Shown: positions 33,088 to 43,086, counted from the stretch's first letter. The stretch is DNA of 64,000 nt from Planctomycetota bacterium (GCA_016930595.1 JAFGGJ010000019.1:43297-107296); one strand, 5' to 3'. Numbers and translations are program-made. Notes: generated by a model not told the origin, from the sequence alone.

Positions 33088-35085
33088 CTACTCCAGCATC
33101 CTGTAACGCAGCAGCAGGCTGCCGGGCCTGTCCTGGATCGTGACGGCCATGTCCGCCAGGCCGGCGCCGGACATGCACGTCCAGGGGGCTTCGCCGTATC
33201 GTTCGCTGAGACTCACTTCATATTCGGCGTCCGGGCGGATGTCCCTTAGCGATACCTGCATGGCGGGAAACGGACTGCGGTGGCGGCGAAAGAACACGGC
33301 GATCCCCGCAGCGAGATCTTCGCGGTGGAACTGCCACGCGCACCAGTCATGGAAAGAGACGGTGAGCGGCAGGAGCAGGTGGAAGTCGCCGAGAAAGAAA
33401 TCCCGGACGCTCCTGAATTCCGCGATCGCCGCCGCGGCGTCATCCACGGGGAAGGAATCATCCAGCAGAGTGCATCCGCCGGCCAGAACGTCCTTGTGGT
33501 CCACGGCCGCCGGGGCGTCGTCCGGCGGGAAACGGTCATGGCCGATGTGGAAGCCGAAGGTGAAGCCGCCGATAATCTCGCTGCGCGTCGAATAGGGGGT
33601 GAAGTTCCATACGCCGCCGCCGAAGAGCGGCACCCAGCGCGCCAGGCCGGCGTTTATGCACTGGTCGCCGACGTGCAGCCCGCGGCCGAAAGGCAGGCCG
33701 CAGACGTCGGGGAAGTCGCTGGGCCACAGCGGCAGCGAGCGGGAGAGAGTTTCCAGGTCTATGCGGCGGCCTCCACTGGCGCAGTTGTCGATGAATACGT
33801 GCGGATGGCGGCGGCGGAGTTCGTCCCACGTGGCGTAGAGGCCTTCAATGTAGCGGATTTCCGTGATGCCAACGCGGTCCGGTTCGTCGGCGGCCTGCCA
33901 GTAGGGGAGCGGGTCGAAATTGAAATCCTGCCGGTAGACGTCGACGCCGTGTTCGTCTATGGCGTTCGAGAGGAGATCGGTGATGTAGCGGCGGGCTTCG
34001 GGCATGCCGAGATTGAAAAGCCTGTTGCTGTTCCCGGGGGAGTCTTTGAGTGACAGCAGGAATTCCGGGTGCTCGCGGTCGAGCTGGGAGCCAGCCTGCA
34101 CGCGTTCCGGTTCGAACCAGAGAACGAACTTCATGCCGGCCTCGTGAGCGGCGTCGCTGACGGGCCTGAGGCCGTTGGGAAAGCGTTCGCGGTTCACGTC
34201 CCAGGAGCCGACAGCCTGCCACCATTCGGCTTTTTCACCGTACCAGCAGGCGTCGATCCAGTACGTATCGGCACCCAGCGCGGCGGCCCGCGGCAGGGCT
34301 TTCATTTCATACTGTTCCCCCGCGCGGCCGGTCAGGTAGTAGTAGGCCTGGAGGCACTGTGCCACCGGCGGCATGACGAGTTCGCCGTCAAGGCGCGGGA
34401 GGTAATGGGCGGCGAGAAGGCGCCGCAGGAGGTTGGTGCCGCGGTCGGGGTCGTTTCCTTCCCACGGCAGCAGCAGTATGCGCGGCGTGCGTATTTTTTC
34501 GCCCGGGCGGAGTTTTAGGCGCGTCCGTTCCATTCCCGCGGCGAGGCGTACGGCGTCGGAGGCGCGCTCGATGCGGACGGCCCAGCGGCCCGACCAGCCG
34601 ACCGCCACGATGAGGCCGGCGGCGGCGTGCCGGAGGTTCATGAAGGGGAAAGCCCCGTCCGATGATCTGCCTCCCGCCGGTGTGATCGTCACGGTCTTTC
34701 CCGGGCGCAGGTCCGCGGTCAGCGGGAGGAAATCGTCCATCCTGCACGAGCTGCCGTTGGCGTGGTGCAGAAGGAGGCGTTCGGCCGGAGCCAGCGGGAA
34801 CGTCGCGTCCAGCGGCAGGATTTCTTCGATGAGGGGGGTATCCTGCGTTCCTGCGTTTTCGAATTCGAGAACCCGGTCCACGGCGGCAAAATCATCAAAG
34901 CGCCTGGTGGTAACGGTGATTTTCAGCCCCGTACCGGCGTCGGAATATGTTTCGGCAGAGATGTCCGGCGTTTCCCGCGTTGGGACCGGCAGGGCGTGTT
35001 TCCAGGCCGGCAGGAAGTCCGTGGAGGGTTTTCCCCCGTAGCGGAACGAAAAACCCGGAATCTCTGCAATGTCCGTGAACCGCAT
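33088..35085 (-). CDS. GH36-type alpha-galactosidase-like enzyme
   Basis: This 665-residue protein has the GH36/melibiase order of an N-terminal beta-supersandwich, TIM barrel and C-terminal beta domain. The barrel shows ADTYWIDACWYGEKAEWWQ and FVLWFEPERVQAGS. The predicted nucleophile is Asp387 in VYRQDFN, and the acid/base Asp457 is in PLWPSDFPD after NCASGGRRID. The nucleophile context differs from the common KWDMNR, so specificity may differ from classical alpha-galactosidase. No signal peptide. It is a monocistronic gene with its own promoter and terminator. Confidence 0.88.
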   Translation of the reverse strand: MRFTDIAEIPGFSFRYGGKPSTDFLPAWKHALPVPTRETPDISAETYSDAGTGLKITVTTRRFDDFAAVDRVLEFENAGTQDTPLIEEILPLDATFPLAPAERLLLHHANGSSCRMDDFLPLTADLRPGKTVTITPAGGRSSDGAFPFMNLRHAAAGLIVAVGWSGRWAVRIERASDAVRLAAGMERTRLKLRPGEKIRTPRILLLPWEGNDPDRGTNLLRRLLAAHYLPRLDGELVMPPVAQCLQAYYYLTGRAGEQYEMKALPRAAALGADTYWIDACWYGEKAEWWQAVGSWDVNRERFPNGLRPVSDAAHEAGMKFVLWFEPERVQAGSQLDREHPEFLLSLKDSPGNSNRLFNLGMPEARRYITDLLSNAIDEHGVDVYRQDFNFDPLPYWQAADEPDRVGITEIRYIEGLYATWDELRRRHPHVFIDNCASGGRRIDLETLSRSLPLWPSDFPDVCGLPFGRGLHVGDQCINAGLARWVPLFGGGVWNFTPYSTRSEIIGGFTFGFHIGHDRFPPDDAPAAVDHKDVLAGGCTLLDDSFPVDDAAAAIAEFRSVRDFFLGDFHLLLPLTVSFHDWCAWQFHREDLAAGIAVFFRRHRSPFPAMQVSLRDIRPDAEYEVSLSERYGEAPWTCMSGAGLADMAVTIQDRPGSLLLRYRMLE

Positions 35086-35120
35086 GACGTGACTCCCTCA
35101 TACATCCGAAACCGGGCATC

Positions 35121-35148
35121 TATGTATCAAAACCGTTCCCGCATGCAA
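35121..35148 (-). promoter_or_regulatory. Putative sigma-70 promoter for the GH36 gene
   Basis: On the minus strand, TTGCAT (35143-35148) and TACATA (35121-35126) are separated by 16 bases, 36 bases upstream of the ATG at 35085. Confidence 0.4.
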
Positions 35149-35229
35149 GGGCAGAACGGATGCGAAACAAGATAAGCGCTGCGGGCTGTGGCTGCCGGGG
35201 CGGTGTGGTTTCGATCGCGGTATCCACTA

Positions 35230-36639
35230 CTATTTTCGGCCGCCAGTGAGCTGCATGGCGATCCAGGAGTTGGCGAGCGGGTCGCGGGTGTCTTTCATCC
35301 ATTGGAGCAGGCGGGCGCGCATTTCCGCAAGTTCCTGGCGGCGGGACGCATCGTGCACGAGATTATGGACTTCGCCGGGATCCTGCTCAAGGTCGTAGAG
35401 TTCGTCGGTATCGGTGGCGTTCCAGACGTACTTGAGGCGGCGGTTCCGCAGCATGCGCTGCGATATGAGCCCCAGGTGGTTGCCGTGGTATTCGCAGAAA
35501 ATATCGTTGCGGCCGGCCGGCTTGCCGTCCAGGAGCGGCAGCAGACTGTCGCCGTCGAACGATTCCGGCGTCTTGCTCCCGGCGGCGGAACAGAACGTGG
35601 CGGCAAGATCCAGGGCGCTGGAGACGAACGAGTCGCAGACGGAGCCAGGATGTATTACGCCGGGCCAGCGTGCGATGAGCGGTACCCGGACAACTTCGTC
35701 GTACATGATGTTGTGCTTGTCCAGCATGCCGTGACCGCCGGTCATGTCGCCGTGATCAGCCGTGTAGACGACAAGGGTGTTTTCGGCGAGCCCCAGCGAG
35801 TCGATCCCGTCCAGCAGGCGGCCGACCTGTGCGTCGAGCAGCGATATTTCCCCCATGTAGCGGGCGACGTGGGGAGCCCATGCTTCCCATGGGACGCTTT
35901 CGGTGGCCCAGGTCCTGCGCATCTGAGCATGTATGAAAGGCTTGTCCGCGAGCGGGTCGGCGAAGTTGCCCCAGGGCGCCAGGTCCGCCGGGGGATACAT
36001 GGAAGCGTACGGTTCGGGCACGGCGCAGGGGAAATGCGGCTCGGGCGGGTTCCACGCAAAGAAGAAAGGCTCGTCCCGTGATGCGCATTCCTCCAGGGCT
36101 TCCAGCGCCCGCGAAGCGGCCCATCCGAGGCGGCTCTGCAAAGGATCGACGCCCTTGTCCACAAAGCCGAAGTCCATGGTGACTTCCGAAAACCACTTGT
36201 CCGAGACCGCCCTGGGCGGAAGGCCTTCCGCAGCCCGCCAGGACTCGTAATCCTTTTCGAAATCGTATTCCGCCCATGACCGGTGGAAACCGTAATCGGC
36301 CGGTTTAAGGTCCGGGTCGACGTGCCACTTGGACAGGTACGACAGGAAATAGCCCGCTCCTCGCAGCACGGAAGCGTAAGTGGCGACGCCCGCAGGCAGG
36401 CGTTTCCAGCCCTGGCCGTCCCAGTTGGTCAGCGAGCCGTGGCGGTGGGACCATTGCCCGGTGAGAAGACTCGTGCGTGCGGGGCCGCAAAGCGGCACGG
36501 GGCAATAGGCGTTGGCGAAGTTGACGCCTTCGGCGGCAAGACGGTCGAGGTTAGGGGTCTTGACGGCGCCGCCGTTGACACCGACGAGGTCAGCCCGGTG
36601 CTGGTCTGATTGAACTAGGACAATGTTGGGCGGTTTCAT
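35230..36639 (-). CDS. Type I (Cys-type) sulfatase
   Basis: This 469-residue sulfatase has CGPAR at residues 51-55 with TSLLTGQ following, the SDQHR metal motif near residue 11 and YTADHGDMTGGHG. SKWHVDPD is the conserved lysine-histidine region. No signal peptide. It follows the 36733-38526 gene by 93 bases on the same strand. Third sulfatase in the window and clearly distinct in sequence from the other two; the substrate is unknown. Confidence 0.93.
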   Translation of the reverse strand: MKPPNIVLVQSDQHRADLVGVNGGAVKTPNLDRLAAEGVNFANAYCPVPLCGPARTSLLTGQWSHRHGSLTNWDGQGWKRLPAGVATYASVLRGAGYFLSYLSKWHVDPDLKPADYGFHRSWAEYDFEKDYESWRAAEGLPPRAVSDKWFSEVTMDFGFVDKGVDPLQSRLGWAASRALEALEECASRDEPFFFAWNPPEPHFPCAVPEPYASMYPPADLAPWGNFADPLADKPFIHAQMRRTWATESVPWEAWAPHVARYMGEISLLDAQVGRLLDGIDSLGLAENTLVVYTADHGDMTGGHGMLDKHNIMYDEVVRVPLIARWPGVIHPGSVCDSFVSSALDLAATFCSAAGSKTPESFDGDSLLPLLDGKPAGRNDIFCEYHGNHLGLISQRMLRNRRLKYVWNATDTDELYDLEQDPGEVHNLVHDASRRQELAEMRARLLQWMKDTRDPLANSWIAMQLTGGRK

Positions 36640-36732
36640 GGGGCAGCCGTTTCAAAAAAAGGAGACGGGAGCCAGTATAGCGGATTTTCGGCGGCGGACC
36701 AGCCTGCACGGGCTCCGTCAGCGCCGGCCGGG

Positions 36733-38526
36733 CTAAGGTTTTTCCTGTGCCGGGGGCGTTTCGTTCTGTCCCCACCATGTTCGGGCGAACCTTTCAAGGG
36801 CCCTGTAGTCATTGGCCCAGGTCGTATACATGGTGCCGATGACTCCAGGAACATCGCGGGCGGCCGTGTCCCACATCCGGTAATCGGCAACGACGTCGGA
36901 ATCGTAGTACGCGGCGAGCATCTGTTTATGGCCCCGGCGGGAGAAGAATTCAAGGCCGGGGCGGGCGCGGTCCCCGCCGCCCCATTTCATGACGATGACT
37001 TCGGGCGGCAAGCCTTCCCAGGAGCCTTCGATCGTGTTGTTGACGAGGTAGTAGCCGGCGTGGGCGTTATGGTGGGGGTCGAACATGTCGGACCACACGA
37101 AAACTGGTTTCCCGGCGGCGTACTTGAAGGCGATATCGGAGCAGGTCTTGATATTGAAAGCGAAGAGTTCGCCGGAAGTCTTGAAGCGCTTGACCTGTTC
37201 GGGCTCCCAGCCGGCGACGCGTATTTCGTCATGGGACATGAAGTAGCCGTCGGGGTCCAGGGCTTCTCGTGTTTTCTGCATTTCGGTGCGGCACAGGTCG
37301 AAGACCGCCGGGTCGTCCATGGAGCAGTTGGCCTGCGCTCCGTGAACAAGGACGGTATGGTAGCAGGAAATGCTCAGCTTGTCGCCGTCCCTGACGGGAA
37401 CGGAGGCGGTTTTGAGAAGCCTTATCCGGGGAGGCTCGTGGCTGGTTTCAAAGGATCCCGGCCAGGGAGTGCAGCCGAGCAGCGGGTCCACGACGCGTTC
37501 CAAGTCTACGCCTTCCTCGAGCTTCCTGCCGTCTTCGGCAAGGACGACGAGCGGGAGGGAGTTTCTGCGCAGCAGGTTCAGGGTGGGGACCGAGTCTATA
37601 CGGACGCCGTCCCACCAGATCTTGCCGGTGGTGCCGCCCCAGATTCCCGCATAGATGAGCACTTCCTTGTTGTCCAGGCTGTTGAACGTCACTTTCTGTT
37701 CGACCCAGTCGGTAGTCAGGTCGCGGGCATTGTTGACGTGGCTGAGACGCGTACCCTGCCCGACACACAGGTACTGGTGCTGCAGGGTGCGGTTCCCTCC
37801 CAGGACGAGAATTTTCATTTCGGAGGCGGAGAGCTTTTCGGTTTTCATCCAAGCCCGGATGCGGTACTGCTGCCAGGGCTTTACGCCGATTTTCCAGCAG
37901 ACGCGCCCGTGGCCGTGCCTGTTGACCCGGCCGACGTTCTCGAAGCGGAGCGAGCACTCGCCGTCCCTGTGCACGTCCTTGTCGATAAAGGAAGTTTCGC
38001 CGGGGTTGTCTTGGAAGGCGACGCGCAGGACGCGGTCGCCGTTGTGTTCTTCAAAGGAGCCGTTGGGGATGTCCGCCGTCCTGTCGGGAACAAGGACGCC
38101 GTTCACGGCCGTGAGAGGCGCGCCCTTGACGGGCATGCCCGAGGCGAGATTCTGGTCGTGGAAGAGAAGCGAGCTGGCGTAACCGAAGGGCAAGACGCAG
38201 ACGTTGAGTTCCATGCCGAGGTCGCGGGTCATGGCGCGCAGGCGCCGGGCGTTCTTTTTCCACCTGTCGGCATTGTCCAGTTTCCACCAGGTGAACATCT
38301 TGTAGTCGGCGAAGAGGACGCCGTTATAGCCGCAGCGGGAGGACCGCTCGATGATCGCCTGGATTTTCGGCATGTTGTCGTCGACATAGAGGTTGTGCGG
38401 CAGATAGACCCACCGTTTCTCCCAGTCCTTGCGCTCCGGCGCCTGTTCGCCGGCCGTGATCCGGCACGGCAGTGAAAGCACCGACAGGACGAAAAACACG
38501 ACGCCGGCGAAGGACTTCCCGCACAT
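36733..38526 (-). CDS. Secreted TIM-barrel-like protein with inserted carbohydrate-binding domain
   Basis: This 597-residue protein starts with a signal peptide (about 1-25). The first part, RWVYLPHNLYVDDNMPKIQ, and the later FMSHDEIRVAGWEPEQV and PVFVWSDMFDPHHNAHAG stretches look like a glycoside-hydrolase-type barrel. A beta-sandwich insertion at about 150-320 (VCWKIGVKPWQQYRIRAW, IWWDGVRID) resembles CBM4/9-type modules. I cannot name a family, but such proteins occur in glycan-degrading bacteria and are usually annotated as hypothetical. Probably periplasmic or extracellular; glycan binding is inference. Confidence 0.65.
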   Translation of the reverse strand: MCGKSFAGVVFFVLSVLSLPCRITAGEQAPERKDWEKRWVYLPHNLYVDDNMPKIQAIIERSSRCGYNGVLFADYKMFTWWKLDNADRWKKNARRLRAMTRDLGMELNVCVLPFGYASSLLFHDQNLASGMPVKGAPLTAVNGVLVPDRTADIPNGSFEEHNGDRVLRVAFQDNPGETSFIDKDVHRDGECSLRFENVGRVNRHGHGRVCWKIGVKPWQQYRIRAWMKTEKLSASEMKILVLGGNRTLQHQYLCVGQGTRLSHVNNARDLTTDWVEQKVTFNSLDNKEVLIYAGIWGGTTGKIWWDGVRIDSVPTLNLLRRNSLPLVVLAEDGRKLEEGVDLERVVDPLLGCTPWPGSFETSHEPPRIRLLKTASVPVRDGDKLSISCYHTVLVHGAQANCSMDDPAVFDLCRTEMQKTREALDPDGYFMSHDEIRVAGWEPEQVKRFKTSGELFAFNIKTCSDIAFKYAAGKPVFVWSDMFDPHHNAHAGYYLVNNTIEGSWEGLPPEVIVMKWGGGDRARPGLEFFSRRGHKQMLAAYYDSDVVADYRMWDTAARDVPGVIGTMYTTWANDYRALERFARTWWGQNETPPAQEKP

Positions 38527-38614
38527 GGCACCCTTCCTTTCGGCTCAGCCCGCGCGGCATTATCCCCGGTCCCGGCGGCCGTGCCAGCGCTTTGTGGATT
38601 CCGAGCCGCGGGAA

Positions 38615-41600
38615 TCAGTAGGATATCTGGATGGTGACGGTCCGGGTGTTGGTCCCGTCCGACGCCGAGATGTCGATGGTGTCGGGGTTGCCGGACAGGG
38701 TTACGGCGGGCGAAGTCCAGGTTCCGTCCAGGCCGGTTACGGTGACAGGGACCGCGGTGCCTCCCACGTCCACGGTGGGCGGGCAGGTGATATCGTCCGA
38801 CACGGTGCCCTCGAACACGGCCGATTCCGGCGCGATCGCCGGGGGCGCGGTGTCGCTGCCGCCGGTGGTGTAGGTCACTACGAGTTTCGGCGTGTAGGCG
38901 GTGCCTTTGCCGGGCGTGTCTTCGCCGTCGACCCAGCGGGTGTCGAGTTCCGTGTCGTTGGGATTTAGCCGCATGCCGTGGTTGGGATACGTGCCGTTCA
39001 CCCATTCCTGCACGAGGGCCGTGACGTCGAAGTCCAGCAGTTGCGGCGGATCGACCATGTTGCCGCCGGCATCGGGATAGGCGGGAACCTGTACCGTGGA
39101 ATACACGACGGAGCCGTTCGTGGAATCGTTGGTCCAGTTGGCGGTGGTTTCGACCCAGGCGCTGTCGCAGCGGATTACCTGTATGGTATCCGTCCCCGCG
39201 CCGGCCCCGACTTCGCGCCAGCAGTACAGCTTGAGCATGGCGCTGGTGATCGCAGAGCCCCCGGGCACGGAACTCAGGTCGAACTGTATCATGCCTTGGG
39301 CCACTTCGGTGCTGTAACTGTCGATGGATATGCCGTAAGCGTTCTCGTCATGTCCCAGGCCGGGTTCCTGTTCCCGCAGGAAAGTATCCTGCACGACGTC
39401 GAGGGTGACGGTGTCGGTGCTGCCCGGGGGCAGGACGTTCAGCGTGAACGTGGCCACGTTGCTGTCGTCGGTGCCGTCGTTGGCCTTCCACGTGAAGCTG
39501 TCGATACCGGTGTAGCCCGTGTCCGGCGTGTAGGTGTAGTTGGGTATGGTGCCCAGGAGAGTGCCGTGCGCCGGGTTGGAAAGCTTGATGTATGTCAGTG
39601 GGTCGCCGTTCCCGTCGGTGGCCGAGAGCGCGATCGGCTCGGGCGTGTTGAAATTAACGTCGACTAGCTGGTTGTCCGCCACCGGGGGAATATTGCCGCC
39701 CGTGGTGACGGTGATGGTCGTCCTGTCCGCGGCTACTCCGCCGCTGCTGTCGGTAACCAGCAGAATGGCGTTATAGACGCCGCCGGCGGCGTAGGTGTGA
39801 TCGGCGGACGCTCCGGAAGCCGTGGCCCCGTCGCCGAAATCCCAGGCGTAGGCCGTGATGGTGCCGTCGGGGTCGCTGGAGCCGGTGCTGGTGAAGGAGA
39901 CGTCGAGGGGCGCCGGCCCGATAGGAGGGTTGGCGTTTATCTTCGCGACGGGTTCCTTGTTGTCGCCGGCCGGCGGGATGATCTCGATGCAGTTGATGAT
40001 GGCCGGGTTGGGACTTCCGGCGGAAGTCTCTATCAGGAGAGTGAGCTCGCCGTCGGAAACGGCGACGCTCTGGGTCTTGAAGACGGCGGTGTTCGCTCCG
40101 ACGTCGGCGTATATGTCGTAACCGGTAAGGCAGGGGACGCCTTCCGCTGTGACGTCAATGAGCCTTTCGCCCGCCGCCGCCACGCCCTTGTCGGCGAAGC
40201 CGAGGTTCACGGTGTAGGTGCCGTTGGCCACGGGGATTCTGTATGTTATCCCGTTCTCGCCGTAGTCCCAGCGGTAGCTGAGGAAGATGAAGTCGTCGGC
40301 GGTGCCGAGGATGTCGCCGGACCAGTAGTTGGCTTCCTTGGGGCCCTGCCATCCCCACGTGCCGCTCTGCCACTGCTGGTCGTGGAGCCAGAGCTTGTCC
40401 AGGGAGTCGGTCCAGTCGAGGCCTTCCTTGTAATGGTCCTGCGCGGTGAACTTGTAGTTCCAACATTCGCCGCAGTTGATGCGAACGGGCTGGCCAGGTT
40501 TCGGGGCTACCCGGATGTCGGTTTCCTTGTAGCCGACAGCGTGCCTGTTGTCTATGACCTGCACCCTGGCTCTGTACGTGTGAGGCTTGGCGAAGATGTA
40601 CCTGACAGATGTGGTGCCGGTGACGCAGGGATCGAGGCGGCCGTACTGGTGGCCGGTGGGGAACCACTCGTACAGGTCCACGGTGCCGTCTGTGTCGTGC
40701 GACGCCGCCGAGAAGTCAACCGTCAGCGGCGCCACTCCGGACGTCGTGCCGGCGGACAGGGTGTCCACTACGGGTATGGCGTTGGCCGGGGATTCCATGG
40801 GCCGCATCGACAGGTCGCCGTAGAAGACCAGGCGGTAGACGTCGTCGAAAGGCTGGTAGACGACGAAGGCGTCGCCGAAGGTGTCGCCGTCAACGAGGAG
40901 ACCGCGGCAGTTCTGGTCGACGGTGGAATTCTGCAGCATCATTATCATTTCGGAGTAACTTGTTTCCGTGGCACCGGCGCTCATGACGTTTCCGCCGCGC
41001 CGGGTGAATATCTGCTGGTTTATGACGCCGCCGGGGTAACCCGACTTGCAGGAGCAGCACACCGCGTAGCGTATCTGCCCCAGCATGTCGTGGATGGTCC
41101 AGGTACCGACCTTGTTGTCGTCGTAGCCGTCGCGTTCGCCGTGGGACTGTTCTTCCATGAAGTCACCCGTCTTGGGCCAGGCGTAGCGCGGCTCGAGGGT
41201 CTCGACCGTCGGCCAGATATCCAGGGCGTTGGGGGCGTAATCCGGATGAAGGCCGGGATAGGCCGTGTCTATGTTGTAAGTGTGATGCGGCAGGCCGGAA
41301 AGGCCCGTCCTGTATTCGTGGTTGGCGAGGAGCGCCCTTCTTATCAGGGTGACTTCGTCCCCGAACAGCAGGTCCGACCCGGATATGGAAAGCGCCCATA
41401 TCCGGCTTACCCAGATGTTGAAGCTGCAGTACTGGACGATCCGGTACTGGTCCAGGTTCATGTATACGAAGTCCGTGCGCTCATCCGTGGCCGAGTTCGT
41501 GGCGAAGGGAAGCTGGCCGACGAGTATGGCGCCGGCGACCCACTTGCCCGGCGTGTAGCACTGGGTGTGCAGAAAATTCCACAGGTCCTGGGCGTTCCCG

Positions 41601-42097
41601 GCGGTGCAGGGGAGTATTTCGGCGGAATAGCCCTGGTTGATGATATCCAGCCTGAGCTGGTCCAGCTCGGTCTGTATTTCCGGCTGGATGGTGCTTTTCA
41701 CGACGATCAGCACGGTCCGCCCTGCCCTGGACCCCCTGTCCCGCACGAGCACGGAGCAGGTAACGGTGTTTGAATCGGACGAGCCGTCGTTCACTTTCCA
41801 TGTCCACGAATCGGTGCCCGTGTAGCCGGCCGAGGGCGTATAGGTCATGTACGAGTTGCTTGGGAAAGAGCCGCTGAAGACCACGGTGCCGTGCGACGGG
41901 CCGGAAACCAGCGAGAAGGAGAACCCGGAACCGGTGTCGGCGTCCGAGTACGCGGGGCGCAGGGCGCTGGCGGTGTTGCTCAGCACCTGCAGCTTCTGGT
42001 CGCAGGCCACGGGGGCCGCGGCCCATGCCGCCGCAGCGAACAGCAGCACGGCGATCCCTGACATCGTTCCCCGCAGTACGGGCGTTGTGCCGGTCAT
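38615..42097 (-). CDS. Very large secreted multidomain protein with gingipain-like (C25) region
   Basis: This about 1160-residue protein has a signal peptide (about 1-27). It contains a first tandem-95/Big-9-like repeat (WKVNDGSSDSN), then a region of about 310 residues resembling gingipain-type C25 peptidases. That region includes AGAILVGQLPFATNS, EEQSHGERDGYDDNK with a possible catalytic His, and AVCCSCKSGYPGG with a possible catalytic Cys. PKD domains follow (YEWFPTG and AYAWDFGDG). Between them lies a malectin-like domain starting VRINCGECWNYKF. A second Big-9 repeat (WKANDGTDDSN) and a DNRLRE/CBM96-like module (QDTFLREQEPGLG) complete it. The ATG at 42097 has GGGAG; an upstream TTG is less likely. 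Peptidase function is inferred. Confidence 0.75.
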   Translation of the reverse strand: MTGTTPVLRGTMSGIAVLLFAAAAWAAAPVACDQKLQVLSNTASALRPAYSDADTGSGFSFSLVSGPSHGTVVFSGSFPSNSYMTYTPSAGYTGTDSWTWKVNDGSSDSNTVTCSVLVRDRGSRAGRTVLIVVKSTIQPEIQTELDQLRLDIINQGYSAEILPCTAGNAQDLWNFLHTQCYTPGKWVAGAILVGQLPFATNSATDERTDFVYMNLDQYRIVQYCSFNIWVSRIWALSISGSDLLFGDEVTLIRRALLANHEYRTGLSGLPHHTYNIDTAYPGLHPDYAPNALDIWPTVETLEPRYAWPKTGDFMEEQSHGERDGYDDNKVGTWTIHDMLGQIRYAVCCSCKSGYPGGVINQQIFTRRGGNVMSAGATETSYSEMIMMLQNSTVDQNCRGLLVDGDTFGDAFVVYQPFDDVYRLVFYGDLSMRPMESPANAIPVVDTLSAGTTSGVAPLTVDFSAASHDTDGTVDLYEWFPTGHQYGRLDPCVTGTTSVRYIFAKPHTYRARVQVIDNRHAVGYKETDIRVAPKPGQPVRINCGECWNYKFTAQDHYKEGLDWTDSLDKLWLHDQQWQSGTWGWQGPKEANYWSGDILGTADDFIFLSYRWDYGENGITYRIPVANGTYTVNLGFADKGVAAAGERLIDVTAEGVPCLTGYDIYADVGANTAVFKTQSVAVSDGELTLLIETSAGSPNPAIINCIEIIPPAGDNKEPVAKINANPPIGPAPLDVSFTSTGSSDPDGTITAYAWDFGDGATASGASADHTYAAGGVYNAILLVTDSSGGVAADRTTITVTTGGNIPPVADNQLVDVNFNTPEPIALSATDGNGDPLTYIKLSNPAHGTLLGTIPNYTYTPDTGYTGIDSFTWKANDGTDDSNVATFTLNVLPPGSTDTVTLDVVQDTFLREQEPGLGHDENAYGISIDSYSTEVAQGMIQFDLSSVPGGSAITSAMLKLYCWREVGAGAGTDTIQVIRCDSAWVETTANWTNDSTNGSVVYSTVQVPAYPDAGGNMVDPPQLLDFDVTALVQEWVNGTYPNHGMRLNPNDTELDTRWVDGEDTPGKGTAYTPKLVVTYTTGGSDTAPPAIAPESAVFEGTVSDDITCPPTVDVGGTAVPVTVTGLDGTWTSPAVTLSGNPDTIDISASDGTNTRTVTIQISY

Positions 42098-42126
42098 GGA
42101 AGCTCTCCCTTTCAATGAGGACGATC

Positions 42127-43086
42127 TCAGTCTGCGCCTGCCGCGGCGCGTGCTTCAGCGACCTTGTCGTCGTAGTGCCGGCCGGCCAGCGGGTCGTCGG
42201 GCCTGCGCTCGGCCAGCCTGTCGGCATACGCGAGAAGGGCCGTTTTGCCTTCGGGCGTTCGTATCTGTTTGAGGGCTTCCACCAGCACCGAGCCGTAGGC
42301 GAGGCTCCAGCCCTTGTCTTCGGAACGTCCCAGTTCTTCCACCAGTATGGGAGTGCATTCCGGGATTCCGATATGCTGCAGGGTTTCGACGGCGGCGATG
42401 AGGACCATCTGCTCGTAACCGTCGGGACGAACGCGGTTTTCCCGGATGATTCTTTCCAGTTCCGGGATCGCCGAATCGCCGGCCAGGTTCCCCAGGCCCT
42501 TGATCGCTGCGGAAAGGACCTTTAGGTCCGTGCTGCCGAGCTTGCCGCGCAGGTAGTCCGTGACGGTTGCCTTGGCGCCGGGTGATCGGACGGTCCCGAG
42601 GGCTTCGACGGCGGCCGCGCTGAGGTACACGTCGGCATCGCCCAGGTCCATGAGGATCCTTATGGAGACGCCGTCGCCGCGAGCGGCGAGTTCGCGGATC
42701 CGGGCCGTCCTGGCGCTCAGGGGTATGGAAACGTCGTTGAGTTCGCGGGCGACGACGGCGGCTTCAGCCTGCGGCAACGGCTGTGGTGCGGGCGCTGCCG
42801 GCGGCTGGACGGAACCGGAGATTTCCCGGGGATGGGTGTTGACGGGCGCCGGGCGGGGCGGTATCGGGTCGTCCGCCGGCCCGCTGTGATCCGCGCTTCC
42901 GGATGTACCGGCCGGCGTTTCCGCGGCAGCGGGGGTTTCCGCTTCGGCCGGAGCGGCGGTTCCGGTGTTTTCCCTGGCATCACCGCCGGGCCTTCCGCGT
43001 GAGCCGGCAACCACGGCAAGAACGATGACAAGCGCCGTCACGACCGATATGGCGATCAGTCTTTTCATGCCTGCCGCAGCGTGCAC
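42127..43086 (-). CDS. Membrane-anchored HEAT-repeat protein
   Basis: This 319-residue protein has an N-terminal membrane helix (about 8-29), a Pro/Ala/Glu-rich linker to about residue 105, and then HEAT-like repeats (YLSAAAVEALGTVRSP, VLSAAIKGLGNLAGDSAIPELE). It probably lies in the periplasm as a scaffold. GTG at 43086 is preceded by GGAGG; the ATG at 43068 is an alternative. The large secreted protein gene follows 29 bases downstream on the same strand, so the two may be one operon. A -10-like TACAAT occurs at 43136-43141. Confidence 0.75.
   Translation of the reverse strand: MHAAAGMKRLIAISVVTALVIVLAVVAGSRGRPGGDARENTGTAAPAEAETPAAAETPAGTSGSADHSGPADDPIPPRPAPVNTHPREISGSVQPPAAPAPQPLPQAEAAVVARELNDVSIPLSARTARIRELAARGDGVSIRILMDLGDADVYLSAAAVEALGTVRSPGAKATVTDYLRGKLGSTDLKVLSAAIKGLGNLAGDSAIPELERIIRENRVRPDGYEQMVLIAAVETLQHIGIPECTPILVEELGRSEDKGWSLAYGSVLVEALKQIRTPEGKTALLAYADRLAERRPDDPLAGRHYDDKVAEARAAAGAD

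Noticed and set aside
39797..41773. 658-codon plus-strand frame opposite the large secreted protein
   Set aside because: It is rich in Gly, Val, Arg and Asp without domain structure; the minus frame shows six recognisable domains.
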